From NCBI GenBank assembly GCA_017410075.1, contig JAFQRK010000041.1:1-52957 (forward strand): 52,957 nucleotides of DNA, in the 5' to 3' direction. Each line of letters starts with the position of its first letter. Position 1 is the first letter of the stretch. Positions 24,215 to 33,155 of this stretch are shown one piece after another. The notes beneath the pieces were generated by a model, which saw only the letters and a list, made by a program, of their open reading frames with translations, was not told where the DNA came from and did not search any database. The position numbers and the translations under genes are program-made. This stretch comes from Oscillospiraceae bacterium. GTDB lineage: Bacteria > Bacillota > Clostridia > Oscillospirales > Oscillospiraceae.

Positions 24215-24901
24215 ATGAAAAGAGTATTAATTCTGGAAGATGAGGCCAATATCCGCAGCTTTGTGGTGATCAACCTGAAGCGTGCAGGATATGAGGTGGT
24301 AGAGGCCGCGACCGGCTATGAGGCTCTGGACAAGCTGGAGCAGAATCCCGATATCGGTGTTGCGATCCTGGATGTTATGCTTCCGGATATCGACGGCTTT
24401 GAGGTTTGCCGCCGCATCCGTGCCAGCGGTATGAAGATCGGCGTGATCATGCTTACTGCGCGCACCCAGGAAAACGACAAGGTAACGGGCTTGATGACCG
24501 GTGCTGATGACTATGTTACAAAGCCCTTTTCTCCTGCGGAGCTGACAGCCCGCATTGATGCATTGTTCAGAAGAGTGGGCAATGATACAAAGCTTGTATG
24601 TGATATGCTCAAGCAAGGCCCCTTTACTTTAAATTTACGCAACCACAGCCTGGAAAAGGATGGGGTCAAGGTTCGCCTGACGCAGGTGGAATATGCGATT
24701 ATGAAGCTATTTATGCAGAATCCCGGAAAGCCGCTGTCCAGAGAGAATGTGATGGCTATGGTCTGGGGCAGGGATTATGTAGGCGATCTGAAGATCGTGG
24801 ATGTGAATATCCGCCGTTTGCGGATCAAAATTGAGAACGATCCCCAGAACCCGGACTATATTATGACAGTCTGGGGTCATGGCTATCAGTGGGGAAGGTA
24901 A
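24215..24901 (+). CDS. OmpR/PhoB-family response regulator
   Basis: A DNA-binding response regulator of 228 residues. The receiver domain has the acidic pocket EDE (8-10), phospho-acceptor Asp53 in ILDVMLPD, Thr81 in MLTAR and Lys103 in VTKPF. The C-terminal winged helix shows VRLTQVEYAIMKLFMQNPGKPLSRENV, and VDVNIRRLRIKIE is the recognition helix. The ATG at 24215 follows GAGGTG; the frame is open upstream inside the lipoprotein gene but without a site. It is paired with the kinase 21 bases downstream. Target genes are unknown. Confidence 0.93.
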   Translation: MKRVLILEDEANIRSFVVINLKRAGYEVVEAATGYEALDKLEQNPDIGVAILDVMLPDIDGFEVCRRIRASGMKIGVIMLTARTQENDKVTGLMTGADDYVTKPFSPAELTARIDALFRRVGNDTKLVCDMLKQGPFTLNLRNHSLEKDGVKVRLTQVEYAIMKLFMQNPGKPLSRENVMAMVWGRDYVGDLKIVDVNIRRLRIKIENDPQNPDYIMTVWGHGYQWGR

Positions 24902-24922
24902 TTTTCGGAAAAGAGGGTTGAG

Positions 24923-26332
24923 ATGAAAAAGGCAGGCTCATTGCGAAAACGCTGGCTGAGAAATACTGTGGGCGTAGTCTGCTTTTTTGGCTTGGCCTGT
25001 GTGTTTGCTGTAGCCGCGGTATTCGGCGTGTATTATTATTCTGCACTGGAGGCGGATATGCGCTACCGCGCCGGCAATACTGCGGACTTCTTTGCTGAAA
25101 ATGTCAATCAGGATTACAACAATTTTTACCAATCCTGCATTAACTACGCAAAATCCTACTCCCAGAAGGATAAGCTGGAGCTTCAGTTTATTGATGTCAA
25201 CGGAAATGTTGTGGCTACCTCTTACGGAGAGTGGATGGATGATTCTCCCAACACGCAGGATATCCGGGATGCTCTTTCCTCCCGGGATACGGGAAAATTT
25301 GTGGGCAAAGACCCTATAACCGGTGAGCGTGTTATGGCGCTGAGCAAGGCAATGATCTACAATAACGGCGAGGTCATCGGCGTTCTGCGCTATGTGACAT
25401 CCACAAAGCTGGTAGACCGGCAGATCGCTCTGGTGGTGATGTATGCGGTGCTGGCGCTGTCTGTGGTTATTCTGGTAGTTGTGCTCAGCAACAACTATTA
25501 TATCCGCTCCATCATTGTGCCTATGTCGGAAATTACGGAAAAGGCGCAGCTGATCGCTGCCGGCAGCTACGGCAGCCAGATCCAGACGAAATATGACGAT
25601 GAGATCGGTGAGCTGGCAGATACCATTAACGATCTGTCCCTGCAGATCAGTCAAAATGAAAAAGTGCAGCGTGATTTCATTTCCTCGCTGTCCCACGAAC
25701 TGCGTACGCCGCTGACTTCCATCACCGGCTGGAGCGAGACTCTGCTTGCCGGTGATACGCTGGATCCGGATACCCGCAGAGGTATGCGCATCATCCTGCG
25801 CGAGGGCAAGCGGCTGACGGAAATGGTGGTAGATCTTTTGGATTTTAACCGTATCCAGGATGGCAGAATGACCCTGAATATGGAGCTTTATGATATCCGC
25901 GGCGAGTTTGAGGATACGGTATTTATGTATTCCAGCCGGGCTGCACAGGATGGCATCCAGCTGGAGTATTTGGAAAATGAAGATGATATCCCGGAGATTT
26001 CCTGCGACCACGAAAGAATGCGTCAGGTTTTCCTGAACATTCTGGACAACGCTGCCAAGCACGGCGGTGAGGGCAAGAAGATCGATGCATCCATCTGTAT
26101 GGATGGGCAGGAAGTAGTCATTCAGATCCGGGACTACGGCCCTGGTATTCCGGAGGACGAATTGCCTCTGGTAAAAAAGAAATTCTTTAGAGGCAGTATG
26201 AAAAACCGCGGTACGGGCATCGGCCTTGCTGTTTGTGAGGAGATCGTAAATCTGCACAGCGGAACACTAACGCTTGAAAACGCGGAAGGCGGCGGAACGC
26301 TGGTAACGGTGCGGCTGCCTGCATTCCAATAA
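24923..26332 (+). CDS. Membrane sensor histidine kinase
   Basis: The partner kinase of the preceding regulator. The 469-residue protein has two membrane helices (about 14-40 and 167-189) enclosing an extracytoplasmic sensor of about 125 residues that resembles a Cache/PAS-type fold (LQFIDVNGNVVATS). A HAMP domain (about 191-244) and the HisKA box SHELRTPLTSITGW with phospho-accepting His258 follow. The ATPase domain carries NILDNAAKHG, DYGPGIPE and GTGIGLAVCEE. The architecture is WalK/ResE-like. ATG follows GAGGGTTG. The signal may be presented by the lipoprotein upstream (inference). Confidence 0.92.
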   Translation: MKKAGSLRKRWLRNTVGVVCFFGLACVFAVAAVFGVYYYSALEADMRYRAGNTADFFAENVNQDYNNFYQSCINYAKSYSQKDKLELQFIDVNGNVVATSYGEWMDDSPNTQDIRDALSSRDTGKFVGKDPITGERVMALSKAMIYNNGEVIGVLRYVTSTKLVDRQIALVVMYAVLALSVVILVVVLSNNYYIRSIIVPMSEITEKAQLIAAGSYGSQIQTKYDDEIGELADTINDLSLQISQNEKVQRDFISSLSHELRTPLTSITGWSETLLAGDTLDPDTRRGMRIILREGKRLTEMVVDLLDFNRIQDGRMTLNMELYDIRGEFEDTVFMYSSRAAQDGIQLEYLENEDDIPEISCDHERMRQVFLNILDNAAKHGGEGKKIDASICMDGQEVVIQIRDYGPGIPEDELPLVKKKFFRGSMKNRGTGIGLAVCEEIVNLHSGTLTLENAEGGGTLVTVRLPAFQ

Positions 26333-26343
26333 AGTGAGGACTT

Positions 26344-27345
26344 ATGAAAAAAGAAGATAAACAGCCTTGCTGTGAAAAATTTAAGACGATGATCGGCGGT
26401 CAGGCGCTGATCGAGGGCATTATGATGCGCGGCCCTGAAAAGGACGCCATTGTCGTGCGCCGCGGTGAGGAGCTGGATCTGGAGATCAAGCCCCGAAAGA
26501 TCCGCAAAAAGGGTTCTTTTGCCACCTGGCCGCTGATTCGCGGCGCTGTAAATTTCTTTGATTCCCAGGTGGTGGGCATCAAGGCGCTGATGCACAGCGC
26601 AGATCTGAATCCGGAGATCGAGGAAGCGCAGCCCTCCAAATTCGATCAGTGGCTTGAAAAAAAGCTAGGCAATGAGAAATTCCAGAAATGGCTTGTGGGC
26701 ATCGCGGTGGCGCTGGGTATGGGTATGTCCATCCTGCTGTTTTTCCTGCTGCCTGCCATCATCGTAGGATTTTTTGATACCTTTATCCACAATACGGTGG
26801 TGCTGCATCTGGTGGAGGGCCTGATCCGTATGGCCATCTTTATGGCGTATATGGTGCTGATCTCCCGTATGAATGAAATGAAGCGGGTATTTGCTTATCA
26901 CGGTGCCGAGCACAAGACCATCCGCTGCTACGAGGCCGGTCTGCCCTTGACGGTGGAAAATATCCGCAGCCAGACAAGGTTGCATCCCAGATGCGGCACA
27001 AGCTTTTTGCTGGTGGTTATGGTGATCTCAATTTTGGTATTCTCGGTGGCATCTTCCGCGCTGCTGGCGGCTGTGCCGATGCTGGAGGCAATGCGCGGAG
27101 GCGCGCTGTACCGCATCATTATGATCTGCTATAAGCTGCTTCTGCTGCCGCTGGTAGTGGCCGTTACCTATGAGATCAACCGCTGGGCAGGTAAACATGA
27201 CAACTGGTTTACCCGGATTTTGACGGCGCCCGGTATGTGGATGCAAAAATTTACCACCAATGAGCCGGATGATTCCATGATCGAGGTAGCGATCAAGGCT
27301 GTGGAAGCAGTTCTCCCGGAAAATGAGGGGGATGACCGTTGGTAA
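26344..27345 (+). CDS. DUF1385 (YqhQ-like) membrane protein
   Basis: A 333-residue membrane protein of the conserved DUF1385 family, whose function is not established. The hallmark N-terminal motif is GGQALIEGIMMRGP (residues about 18-31), followed by a WPLIRGAVNF segment. It has about four hydrophobic helices and the conserved central motif YHGAEHKTIRCYEAG with RLHPRCGTSFLL, where His, Glu and Cys residues suggest metal binding. In Clostridia it typically precedes prmC (and often prfA), as here; prfA is absent. ATG lies 12 bases after the kinase gene. Its end overlaps prmC by seven bases. Confidence 0.9.
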   Translation: MKKEDKQPCCEKFKTMIGGQALIEGIMMRGPEKDAIVVRRGEELDLEIKPRKIRKKGSFATWPLIRGAVNFFDSQVVGIKALMHSADLNPEIEEAQPSKFDQWLEKKLGNEKFQKWLVGIAVALGMGMSILLFFLLPAIIVGFFDTFIHNTVVLHLVEGLIRMAIFMAYMVLISRMNEMKRVFAYHGAEHKTIRCYEAGLPLTVENIRSQTRLHPRCGTSFLLVVMVISILVFSVASSALLAAVPMLEAMRGGALYRIIMICYKLLLLPLVVAVTYEINRWAGKHDNWFTRILTAPGMWMQKFTTNEPDDSMIEVAIKAVEAVLPENEGDDRW

Positions 27346-28208
27346 AGACATATTCACAGCTGTATCTGGACACACGCAAGACGCTGATGCAGGCCAATGA
27401 TGCGGAGTATGCCGGTTTTGCAGCCCGGCAGCTACTTTGCCATATCAGCGGCAAGTCCTGGGAGCAGCTGGCAGCTGACGGCGGGATGTATGCACCGCAG
27501 CATATCTGTGATCAGCTGCCCTTTTTGGCGGTGCGAGCGCTGAAGGGAGAGCCTTTGGCCTATATTCTCGGCGAATGGGAATTTTATGGCTTGAAGCTGT
27601 TTGTTGACCGCAATGTGCTGATCCCCCGGGATGACACCTGTGCGGTTACGGAGCTTGCTATTGCTGCGGCGTCCCGAATTGAGGGGAAGCCCAGAATTTT
27701 GGATCTTTGTACCGGCTCGGGCTGTATCGGCCTGGCTGTTGCCGACCGGGTGAAAAATGCCAGGGTTACGCTGGCAGATATCTCCCGGGAAGCGCTGGCG
27801 GTGGCAAAGAAGAATATCACCCGCAACCAGCTCAGTGCACGGGTCAGCGCTGTAACAGCGAATGCATTGGAAGCGCCCAGTGCATTCCTCGGCAGTTTTG
27901 ACCTGATCGTTTCCAATCCGCCCTATATCACAGCGCAGGAGATGGAAACGCTTGATGACAGCGTTAGTAAATACGAACCCCATCTGGCCCTGTTTGGCGG
28001 CGATGACGGCCTGCAATTTTACCGCTCCATCGCAGAAAATTTCAGAAATGCGCTGCGGCCCAACGGCTACCTGTGCTTTGAATTCGGTATGGGGCAGGGC
28101 GATGCCGTTTGCCAGATCCTAGAAATGAATCAGTATACCATTCTGGAGCGTTCCAGAGATTATAATGACAGAGAAAGGGCAGTTATTGCCCAACGGAAGG
28201 AAGATTAA
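27339..28208 (+). CDS. prmC: Peptide chain release factor N5-glutamine methyltransferase
   Basis: PrmC (HemK) methylates the GGQ glutamine of release factors RF1 and RF2 using SAM. The 289-residue protein has the N-terminal helical substrate domain with [11 protein letters not shown]. The motif region [14 protein letters not shown] leads into the methyltransferase domain with motif [14 protein letters not shown] and the catalytic NPPY in [10 protein letters not shown]. Start is TTG at 27339, about eight bases behind GAGGGGG, overlapping DUF1385. The stop lies two bases before recA. Confidence 0.95.
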   Translation: MVKTYSQLYLDTRKTLMQANDAEYAGFAARQLLCHISGKSWEQLAADGGMYAPQHICDQLPFLAVRALKGEPLAYILGEWEFYGLKLFVDRNVLIPRDDTCAVTELAIAAASRIEGKPRILDLCTGSGCIGLAVADRVKNARVTLADISREALAVAKKNITRNQLSARVSAVTANALEAPSAFLGSFDLIVSNPPYITAQEMETLDDSVSKYEPHLALFGGDDGLQFYRSIAENFRNALRPNGYLCFEFGMGQGDAVCQILEMNQYTILERSRDYNDRERAVIAQRKED

Positions 28209-28210
28209 CT

Positions 28211-29314
28211 ATGGCTACGAAAAAGACAGTTTACGAAGCACCTACCCCCGCATCTGACAAGAAGAAAGCCCTGCAGACCGCAATTTCTCAGATCGAGAAG
28301 AATTTCGGCAAGGGCACGGTTATGCGCCTGGGCGACCGCCCGGAGATGAATGTGGAGTCCATTCCCACCGGCTCTCTGGCACTGGATGCCGCACTGGGCA
28401 TTGGCGGTGTTCCCAAGGGCCGTATCATTGAGATCTACGGACCGGAATCCTCCGGCAAGACCACGCTGGCACTGCACATTTTGGCAGAAGCCCAGAAGAT
28501 GGGCGGCGAAGTTGCCTTTGTTGATGCGGAGCACGCTCTGGATCCCGTTTACGCCGCGGCTCTTGGCGTGGATACCGACAATATGCTGATCTCCCAGCCC
28601 GATACCGGCGAGCAGGCTCTGGAAATTACCGATGCACTGGTGCGTTCCGGTGCTGTGGATGCGGTTGTCGTTGACTCCGTTGCAGCTCTGGTTCCCAAGC
28701 AGGAGATCGAGGGCGAAATGGGCGATACTTTTGTCGGTCTGCAGGCCAGACTGATGAGCCAGGCACTGCGTAAGCTGGCCGGCACCATCGCCAAGACCAA
28801 CTGTGTTGTTATCTTTATCAATCAGCTGCGTATGAAGATCGGTGTGATGTACGGCAACCCCGAAACCACCACCGGCGGTAATGCGCTGAAGTTCTATTCC
28901 TCCGTCCGTCTGGATGTTCGCCGCACAGAGGCGATCAAGGAGGCCGGCAATGTGATCGGCAACCGTACCCGCGTAAAGGTCGTCAAGAATAAGGTGGCAC
29001 CTCCGTTCCGTGAGGCATACTTTGACATTATGTACGGTCAGGGTATCAGCAAGTGGGGCGAACTGGTGGATCTGGCTGTGGAGATGGAGATCATCCAGAA
29101 GTCCGGCAGCTGGTTCAGCATGGGTGACGAGCGCATCGGTCAGGGCAAGGAGAGCGTCAAGACCTTCCTGCAGACCAACCCCGACATTGCTGAGGAAGTG
29201 GAAGCAAAGGTCCGTGAAAACCTGCTGAAGGCCACGATGACAGCAAAGACCCCCGCAACCGCAGCGCAGAAGCCCATTGCCGTAAGCGCTGACGATTTTG
29301 ACGATGAGGATTGA
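28211..29314 (+). CDS. recA: Recombinase RecA
   Basis: RecA forms filaments on single-stranded DNA for homologous recombination and stimulates LexA self-cleavage. The 367-residue protein has Walker [10 protein letters not shown] (77-85), Walker [10 protein letters not shown], loop L1 region EIEGEMGD, L2 region [13 protein letters not shown] and a C-terminal acidic tail ending DDFDDED. It is unusual in starting only two bases after prmC, inside a long operon, and I see no SOS box of the GAAC-N4-GTTC type upstream, so damage induction may come from the distal promoter or not at all. recX overlaps the 3' end. Confidence 0.98.
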   Translation: MATKKTVYEAPTPASDKKKALQTAISQIEKNFGKGTVMRLGDRPEMNVESIPTGSLALDAALGIGGVPKGRIIEIYGPESSGKTTLALHILAEAQKMGGEVAFVDAEHALDPVYAAALGVDTDNMLISQPDTGEQALEITDALVRSGAVDAVVVDSVAALVPKQEIEGEMGDTFVGLQARLMSQALRKLAGTIAKTNCVVIFINQLRMKIGVMYGNPETTTGGNALKFYSSVRLDVRRTEAIKEAGNVIGNRTRVKVVKNKVAPPFREAYFDIMYGQGISKWGELVDLAVEMEIIQKSGSWFSMGDERIGQGKESVKTFLQTNPDIAEEVEAKVRENLLKATMTAKTPATAAQKPIAVSADDFDDED

Positions 29315-29930
29315 GCATATTGCCGCATCCCCGGACCGGGCGGGCAGGTATACCCTCCGGTTTGAGGATGGCGCGGTTATGCGCCTTTACCGGCAAACGG
29401 TAGAGGATTTTGGCCTGTATGCGGGCCTCGAAATGGACCAGGAGCAGATCAAAAGACTGCGCACTGCAGCCGGGCAGATGTCTGCCAAAATGCGTGCAGT
29501 GCGGATCGTATCTGCCTCCAGCATCTCCAAGCGGGAGCTGGAGCGCCGTCTGGTGCAAAAGGGCGAGGATCCTAAGCAGGCGCAAGTGGCGGTGCAGTGG
29601 ATGTCCGATCTTGACTTGGTGGATGATGCGAAAACAGCCGAGCAGATCGTACACAGCTGCATTCGAAAGGGCTATGGCCTGAGCCGTGCAAAGCAGGCGC
29701 TTTACGAAAAACGAATCCCCAAAGAATTTTGGGAGGATGCTCTGGCAGATTACCCGGAGCAGGACGATAAAATTTTGGAATTTCTGCGTGCAAGGCTGTC
29801 TGCAGATGCCGACGAGAAGGACATAAAGCGTGCTATTGATGCGCTTTTGCGCCGTGGGCACCGCTACGGGCAGATCAAAAAAGGGCTGGAGCAGCTTTCT
29901 TTTGACGCAGAGGAATTTCCGGAGGACTAA
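29304..29930 (+). CDS. recX: Regulatory protein RecX
   Basis: RecX binds RecA filaments and inhibits their extension. The 208-residue protein shows the typical three-helix tandem repeats, recognised by [27 protein letters not shown] and [11 protein letters not shown], with [14 protein letters not shown] at the C-terminal repeat. The ATG at 29304 overlaps the end of recA by 11 bases (TTG at 29298 is an alternative), so expression is coupled to recA. No Shine-Dalgarno is visible, which fits re-initiation. rimO begins one base after its stop. Confidence 0.9.
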   Translation: MRIEHIAASPDRAGRYTLRFEDGAVMRLYRQTVEDFGLYAGLEMDQEQIKRLRTAAGQMSAKMRAVRIVSASSISKRELERRLVQKGEDPKQAQVAVQWMSDLDLVDDAKTAEQIVHSCIRKGYGLSRAKQALYEKRIPKEFWEDALADYPEQDDKILEFLRARLSADADEKDIKRAIDALLRRGHRYGQIKKGLEQLSFDAEEFPED

Positions 29931-29931
29931 A

Positions 29932-31260
29932 ATGGCGAACATTGGATTCATCTCACTTGGCTGCGCAAAAAACCAGGTGGATTGCGAGCGGATGATGTAC
30001 CGCATTCAAGAGGCGGGGCATACGGTCTGTTCCGGCATTGCCGGCTGTGATTGTGTTGTGATCAACACCTGCGGTTTTATTGACTCGGCTAAGGCAGAAG
30101 CCATTGAGCATATTTTACAGACTGCCGCGCTGAAGACGGAGGGTCAGGTGGGCAAGATCCTGGTGACCGGCTGCCTGTCCCAGCGCTATCAGCAGCAGAT
30201 CCTGGAGGAAATGCCGGAGGTTGACGGCGTTCTGGGCACCGGCAGCTATGATAAGATCGTGGAGGCCGTGGATGCGGTACTGTCCGGTGAAAATGTGTTT
30301 GAGTTTGGCTCTATTGATGCACCGGAGCAGGGAACCGGCCGTATTCTGACCACGCCTGAGCATTATGCTTTTCTGAAAATTGCAGAGGGCTGCGACAATC
30401 GCTGCAGCTACTGCATTATCCCTTATCTGCGGGGCAAGTTCCGCAGCCGCACCATGGACGATGTGCTGTACGAAGCCCGTTTGCTGGCGGATTCCGGCGT
30501 CAAAGAGCTGATGGTTGTAGCCCAGGATACCAGCCGTTACGGCACGGATCTTCCCGGTCATAAACGGCTGCTGCCGGAGCTGCTGCGGGCGCTGTGCAAA
30601 ATCGACGGGCTGCATTGGATCCGGGTGCATTATGTGTATCCGGACGAGATCGACGATGCGTTCATTGATGTAATGGCGGATGAGCCGAAGATCGTCAAGT
30701 ATCTGGATATACCCATTCAGCACTGCAACAGCAAGATCCTGAAGCTGATGAACCGCAGGGGCGACCGGGCATTTCTGGAAGCTCTGTTCCAAAAGCTGCG
30801 CGAGCGGATTCCCGGTCTGGTGCTGCGCACCAGCGTGATTACCGGTCTGCCCGGCGAGGGCGAGGCGGAATTTGCGGAGCTGTGCGAATTCCTTAAGGAA
30901 CAGCGACTGGAGCGCGTGGGCGCATTTCCGTTTTCCCCGGAGGAGGGCACGCCGGCAGCGCAAATGGAGTATCCGGATCTTGATACTGCCGTTGCCCGTG
31001 CAGAAATGGTGCAGGCCATTCAGTCCCGTATCATGGATGAATACAGCGAAGGTCTCATTGGCACAAGAATGGAGATCCTTGTGGATGGCTATGACCAGGA
31101 ATTTGGGCAGTATTTTGGGCGTACTTATGCGGATTCGCCGGAAATCGACGGCAGAGTTTGGATCGCCAGCGACGAAGCGCTGGTGGAAGGCAGCTTCGTA
31201 ACGGTTGAGATCGACGGCCTGATCGAGGGCGATCTGTCCGGATTTGTTGTGGAGGAATAA
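29932..31260 (+). CDS. rimO: Ribosomal protein S12 methylthiotransferase RimO
   Basis: A radical SAM enzyme that adds a methylthio group to the conserved aspartate of ribosomal protein S12. The 442-residue protein has the N-terminal UPF0004 domain (MANIGFISLGCAKNQVD, NTCGFID) carrying three cluster cysteines. The radical SAM core holds CDNRCSYC (C154, C158, C161), with LRGKFRSR directly after it, and a C-terminal TRAM domain is present. The S12-specific form rather than MiaB is indicated by GCAKNQVD and IPYLRG. ATG follows CGGAGG; pgsA follows after three bases. Confidence 0.95.
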   Translation: MANIGFISLGCAKNQVDCERMMYRIQEAGHTVCSGIAGCDCVVINTCGFIDSAKAEAIEHILQTAALKTEGQVGKILVTGCLSQRYQQQILEEMPEVDGVLGTGSYDKIVEAVDAVLSGENVFEFGSIDAPEQGTGRILTTPEHYAFLKIAEGCDNRCSYCIIPYLRGKFRSRTMDDVLYEARLLADSGVKELMVVAQDTSRYGTDLPGHKRLLPELLRALCKIDGLHWIRVHYVYPDEIDDAFIDVMADEPKIVKYLDIPIQHCNSKILKLMNRRGDRAFLEALFQKLRERIPGLVLRTSVITGLPGEGEAEFAELCEFLKEQRLERVGAFPFSPEEGTPAAQMEYPDLDTAVARAEMVQAIQSRIMDEYSEGLIGTRMEILVDGYDQEFGQYFGRTYADSPEIDGRVWIASDEALVEGSFVTVEIDGLIEGDLSGFVVEE

Positions 31261-31263
31261 GCA

Positions 31264-31800
31264 ATGACACTTGCAAGTAAAATTACTATGATACGGGTGG
31301 CGTTTATCCCGCTGTTTATGACCTTTATGTATCTTGGCGCAGGCGTACCGGGACTTTGGATGTGGCTGTCTCTCGGCGTTTTTATCCTGGCCAGCATTAC
31401 AGACTATATCGACGGCCAGATCGCCAGAAAGCGCAATCAGGTCAGCGATTTCGGCAAATTTCTTGACCCTCTGGCAGATAAGCTGCTGACCATCGCTGCA
31501 ATGGTGATGTTCTGCCAATGGGGTATGATGCCGGCCTGGGCGCTGATGATCGTACTGACCAGAGAATTTGCGGTTACCGGCCTGCGGCTGGTGGCTGTGG
31601 GCAAGGGCAAGGTCATTGCCGCCGGATGGAGCGGAAAGGTCAAGACCGCCAGCACGATGGTCTGTCTGTGCGTGTGGATCGTATTTCCCGGCATTGAACT
31701 GATCGCTGGGATCTGCACCGGTGTTATTGTTGTGACTACGGTTTATTCCGGCGTAGAATATTTCATTCAAAATTGGAACTGTCTTTGGGACGAAAATTGA
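31264..31800 (+). CDS. pgsA: CDP-diacylglycerol-glycerol-3-phosphate 3-phosphatidyltransferase
   Basis: PgsA makes phosphatidylglycerophosphate, the first committed step to phosphatidylglycerol, in the cytoplasmic membrane. The 178-residue protein has the CDP-alcohol phosphotransferase motif D-x2-D-G-x2-A-R...G-x3-D-x3-D as ITDYIDGQIARKRNQ and DFGKFLDPLADK (about 43-70), plus several membrane helices. The rimO-pgsA order is common in Firmicutes. ATG begins three bases after rimO with GAGG upstream. The HAD gene follows closely. Confidence 0.95.
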   Translation: MTLASKITMIRVAFIPLFMTFMYLGAGVPGLWMWLSLGVFILASITDYIDGQIARKRNQVSDFGKFLDPLADKLLTIAAMVMFCQWGMMPAWALMIVLTREFAVTGLRLVAVGKGKVIAAGWSGKVKTASTMVCLCVWIVFPGIELIAGICTGVIVVTTVYSGVEYFIQNWNCLWDEN

Positions 31801-31810
31801 GGTGATTCAG

Positions 31811-32629
31811 TTGGAGCGTTTGAAAGACTGCAGACTCTTTCTTTTTGATATGGACGGAACGCTCTATCTGGGCAGCCGATTGTTTGATTTTACGAAAGAA
31901 CTGCTGAGCACCATTCGCAATATGGGCGGACGGTATATGTTTATGACCAACAATTCGTCCAAAAGTGTATCGGCATATATCGAAAAGCTGGCCTCTATGG
32001 GCATTGCGGCTGAATATGATGACTTTATGACTTCATCCCAGGCGACAGCTTATTATCTGAAAAAGAATTATCCCGGCAAACTGCTCTATGTCAGCGGAAC
32101 ACAGTCTTTAAAAGAGGAGCTGACAAAAGAGGGCTTTGCCATTACGGATGATACGCAAAAGGCAGAGGTGATCGTCAGCGGCTTTGATACGGAGCTGACC
32201 TTCCAAAAGCTTCACGATGTTTCCAAGATGCTGTGCACGCGGGATATTCCCTATATCGCCACCAATCCGGACTATGTCTGTCCCACGGAATTTGGCAGCG
32301 TGCCCGACTGCGGCAGCGTCAGCGATATGCTCTTTAATGTCAGCGGTAAGCGGCCGCTGTTTATCGGCAAGCCCTCGGCGCTGATGCCCCATCTTGCAAT
32401 GGAAAAGTGGGGCGTTTTGCCGGAGCAGACCGCGGTGATCGGTGATCGCATTTATACCGATATCAAAAGCGGCTTAAATGCCGGCGCGCTGACAGTGCTG
32501 GTGATGAGCGGCGAAACAACTTATAAAATTCTGGAGGCATCTGCGGATAAGCCCCATCTGGTGCTGCGAGACTGCGGCGAAATGATCCCGATTCTGACTG
32601 GAGGAAACGAAGATGAAGAAAATCGTTGA
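31811..32629 (+). CDS. HAD-superfamily phosphatase, NagD/AraL-like (subclass IIA)
   Basis: A probable sugar- or nucleotide-phosphate phosphatase. The 272-residue protein has HAD motif I FLFDMDGTLY with the nucleophilic aspartate, motif II FMTNNSS, motif III lysine in FIGKPSALMPHL and motif IV IGDRIYTDIKSG. The large cap between motifs II and III is typical of NagD-type enzymes. The start taken is TTG at 31811, eight bases behind GAGG; an upstream GTG at 31802 overlaps that site. Substrate unknown. The end overlaps the flavin reductase-like gene by 17 bases. Confidence 0.88.
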   Translation: MERLKDCRLFLFDMDGTLYLGSRLFDFTKELLSTIRNMGGRYMFMTNNSSKSVSAYIEKLASMGIAAEYDDFMTSSQATAYYLKKNYPGKLLYVSGTQSLKEELTKEGFAITDDTQKAEVIVSGFDTELTFQKLHDVSKMLCTRDIPYIATNPDYVCPTEFGSVPDCGSVSDMLFNVSGKRPLFIGKPSALMPHLAMEKWGVLPEQTAVIGDRIYTDIKSGLNAGALTVLVMSGETTYKILEASADKPHLVLRDCGEMIPILTGGNEDEENR

Positions 32630-33119
32630 TGCATTTGATTATGCCGGTGATATTTGCAAGGCTATGAAAAAGGGCATCCTGCTGACCACCAAGGCTGACG
32701 GTCAGGTCAACACAATGACCATTGGCTGGGGCACAATGGGCGTGGAATGGGGAAGACCCATTTTTGTTGCCTATGTCCGTGGCAGCCGTTACACCCATCA
32801 GATGATCGAAAACAGCGGCGAATTTACCGTAAATGTTCCAGTGGGCGCGTTTGACAGCAAGATTTTGGGTGTGTGCGGCACGAAATCCGGCAGGGACACG
32901 GATAAGATCAAGGAACTGAATCTGACCCTGGAGGAGCCGTTAAACTGCGGCGTCCCCGGCATCCGTGAGCTGCCCCTGACCCTGGAATGTAAGGTGCTGT
33001 ACCGGATGGAGCAGACCCTGGATACCGTTCCCCAGGATATTCTGGATCGCTACTATCCCAACGGTGACCATCACTATGCTTACTACGCCGAGATCGTCGG
33101 CGCATATATTGCGGAATAA
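32613..33119 (+). CDS. Flavin reductase-like FMN-binding protein
   Basis: A 168-residue protein with the split-barrel flavin reductase fold. The conserved part reads GILLTTKADGQVNTMTIGWG, a RPIFVAYVRGSRYTHQMIE segment and FTVNVPVGAFDSKILGVCGTKSGRD, which line the FMN site in this family. Such proteins reduce flavins with NAD(P)H or act as small flavoprotein electron carriers; the partner is unknown. ATG follows GGAGGAAACG inside the HAD gene, suggesting coupling. It is the last gene of the long run and is followed by a strong terminator. Confidence 0.88.
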   Translation: MKKIVDAFDYAGDICKAMKKGILLTTKADGQVNTMTIGWGTMGVEWGRPIFVAYVRGSRYTHQMIENSGEFTVNVPVGAFDSKILGVCGTKSGRDTDKIKELNLTLEEPLNCGVPGIRELPLTLECKVLYRMEQTLDTVPQDILDRYYPNGDHHYAYYAEIVGAYIAE

Positions 33120-33123
33120 TGAA

Positions 33124-33151
33124 ATGCCCCGTGGTGCAAACCACGGGGCAT
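33124..33151. terminator. Bidirectional terminator
   Basis: A perfect 12-bp stem ATGCCCCGTGGT/ACCACGGGGCAT with a GCAA tetraloop, followed on the plus strand by AATTTTATAG and on the minus strand by TTTC. It separates the flavin reductase-like gene from the convergent radical SAM gene, four bases from each. Confidence 0.8.
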
Positions 33152-33155
33152 AATT

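Noticed and set aside
28150..28215. SOS (LexA) box upstream of recA
   Set aside because: No GAAC-N4-GTTC or close variant is present between prmC and recA.
30115..31770. 551-codon minus-strand open frame opposite rimO and pgsA
   Set aside because: It spans two well-supported sense genes and has no recognisable motif.
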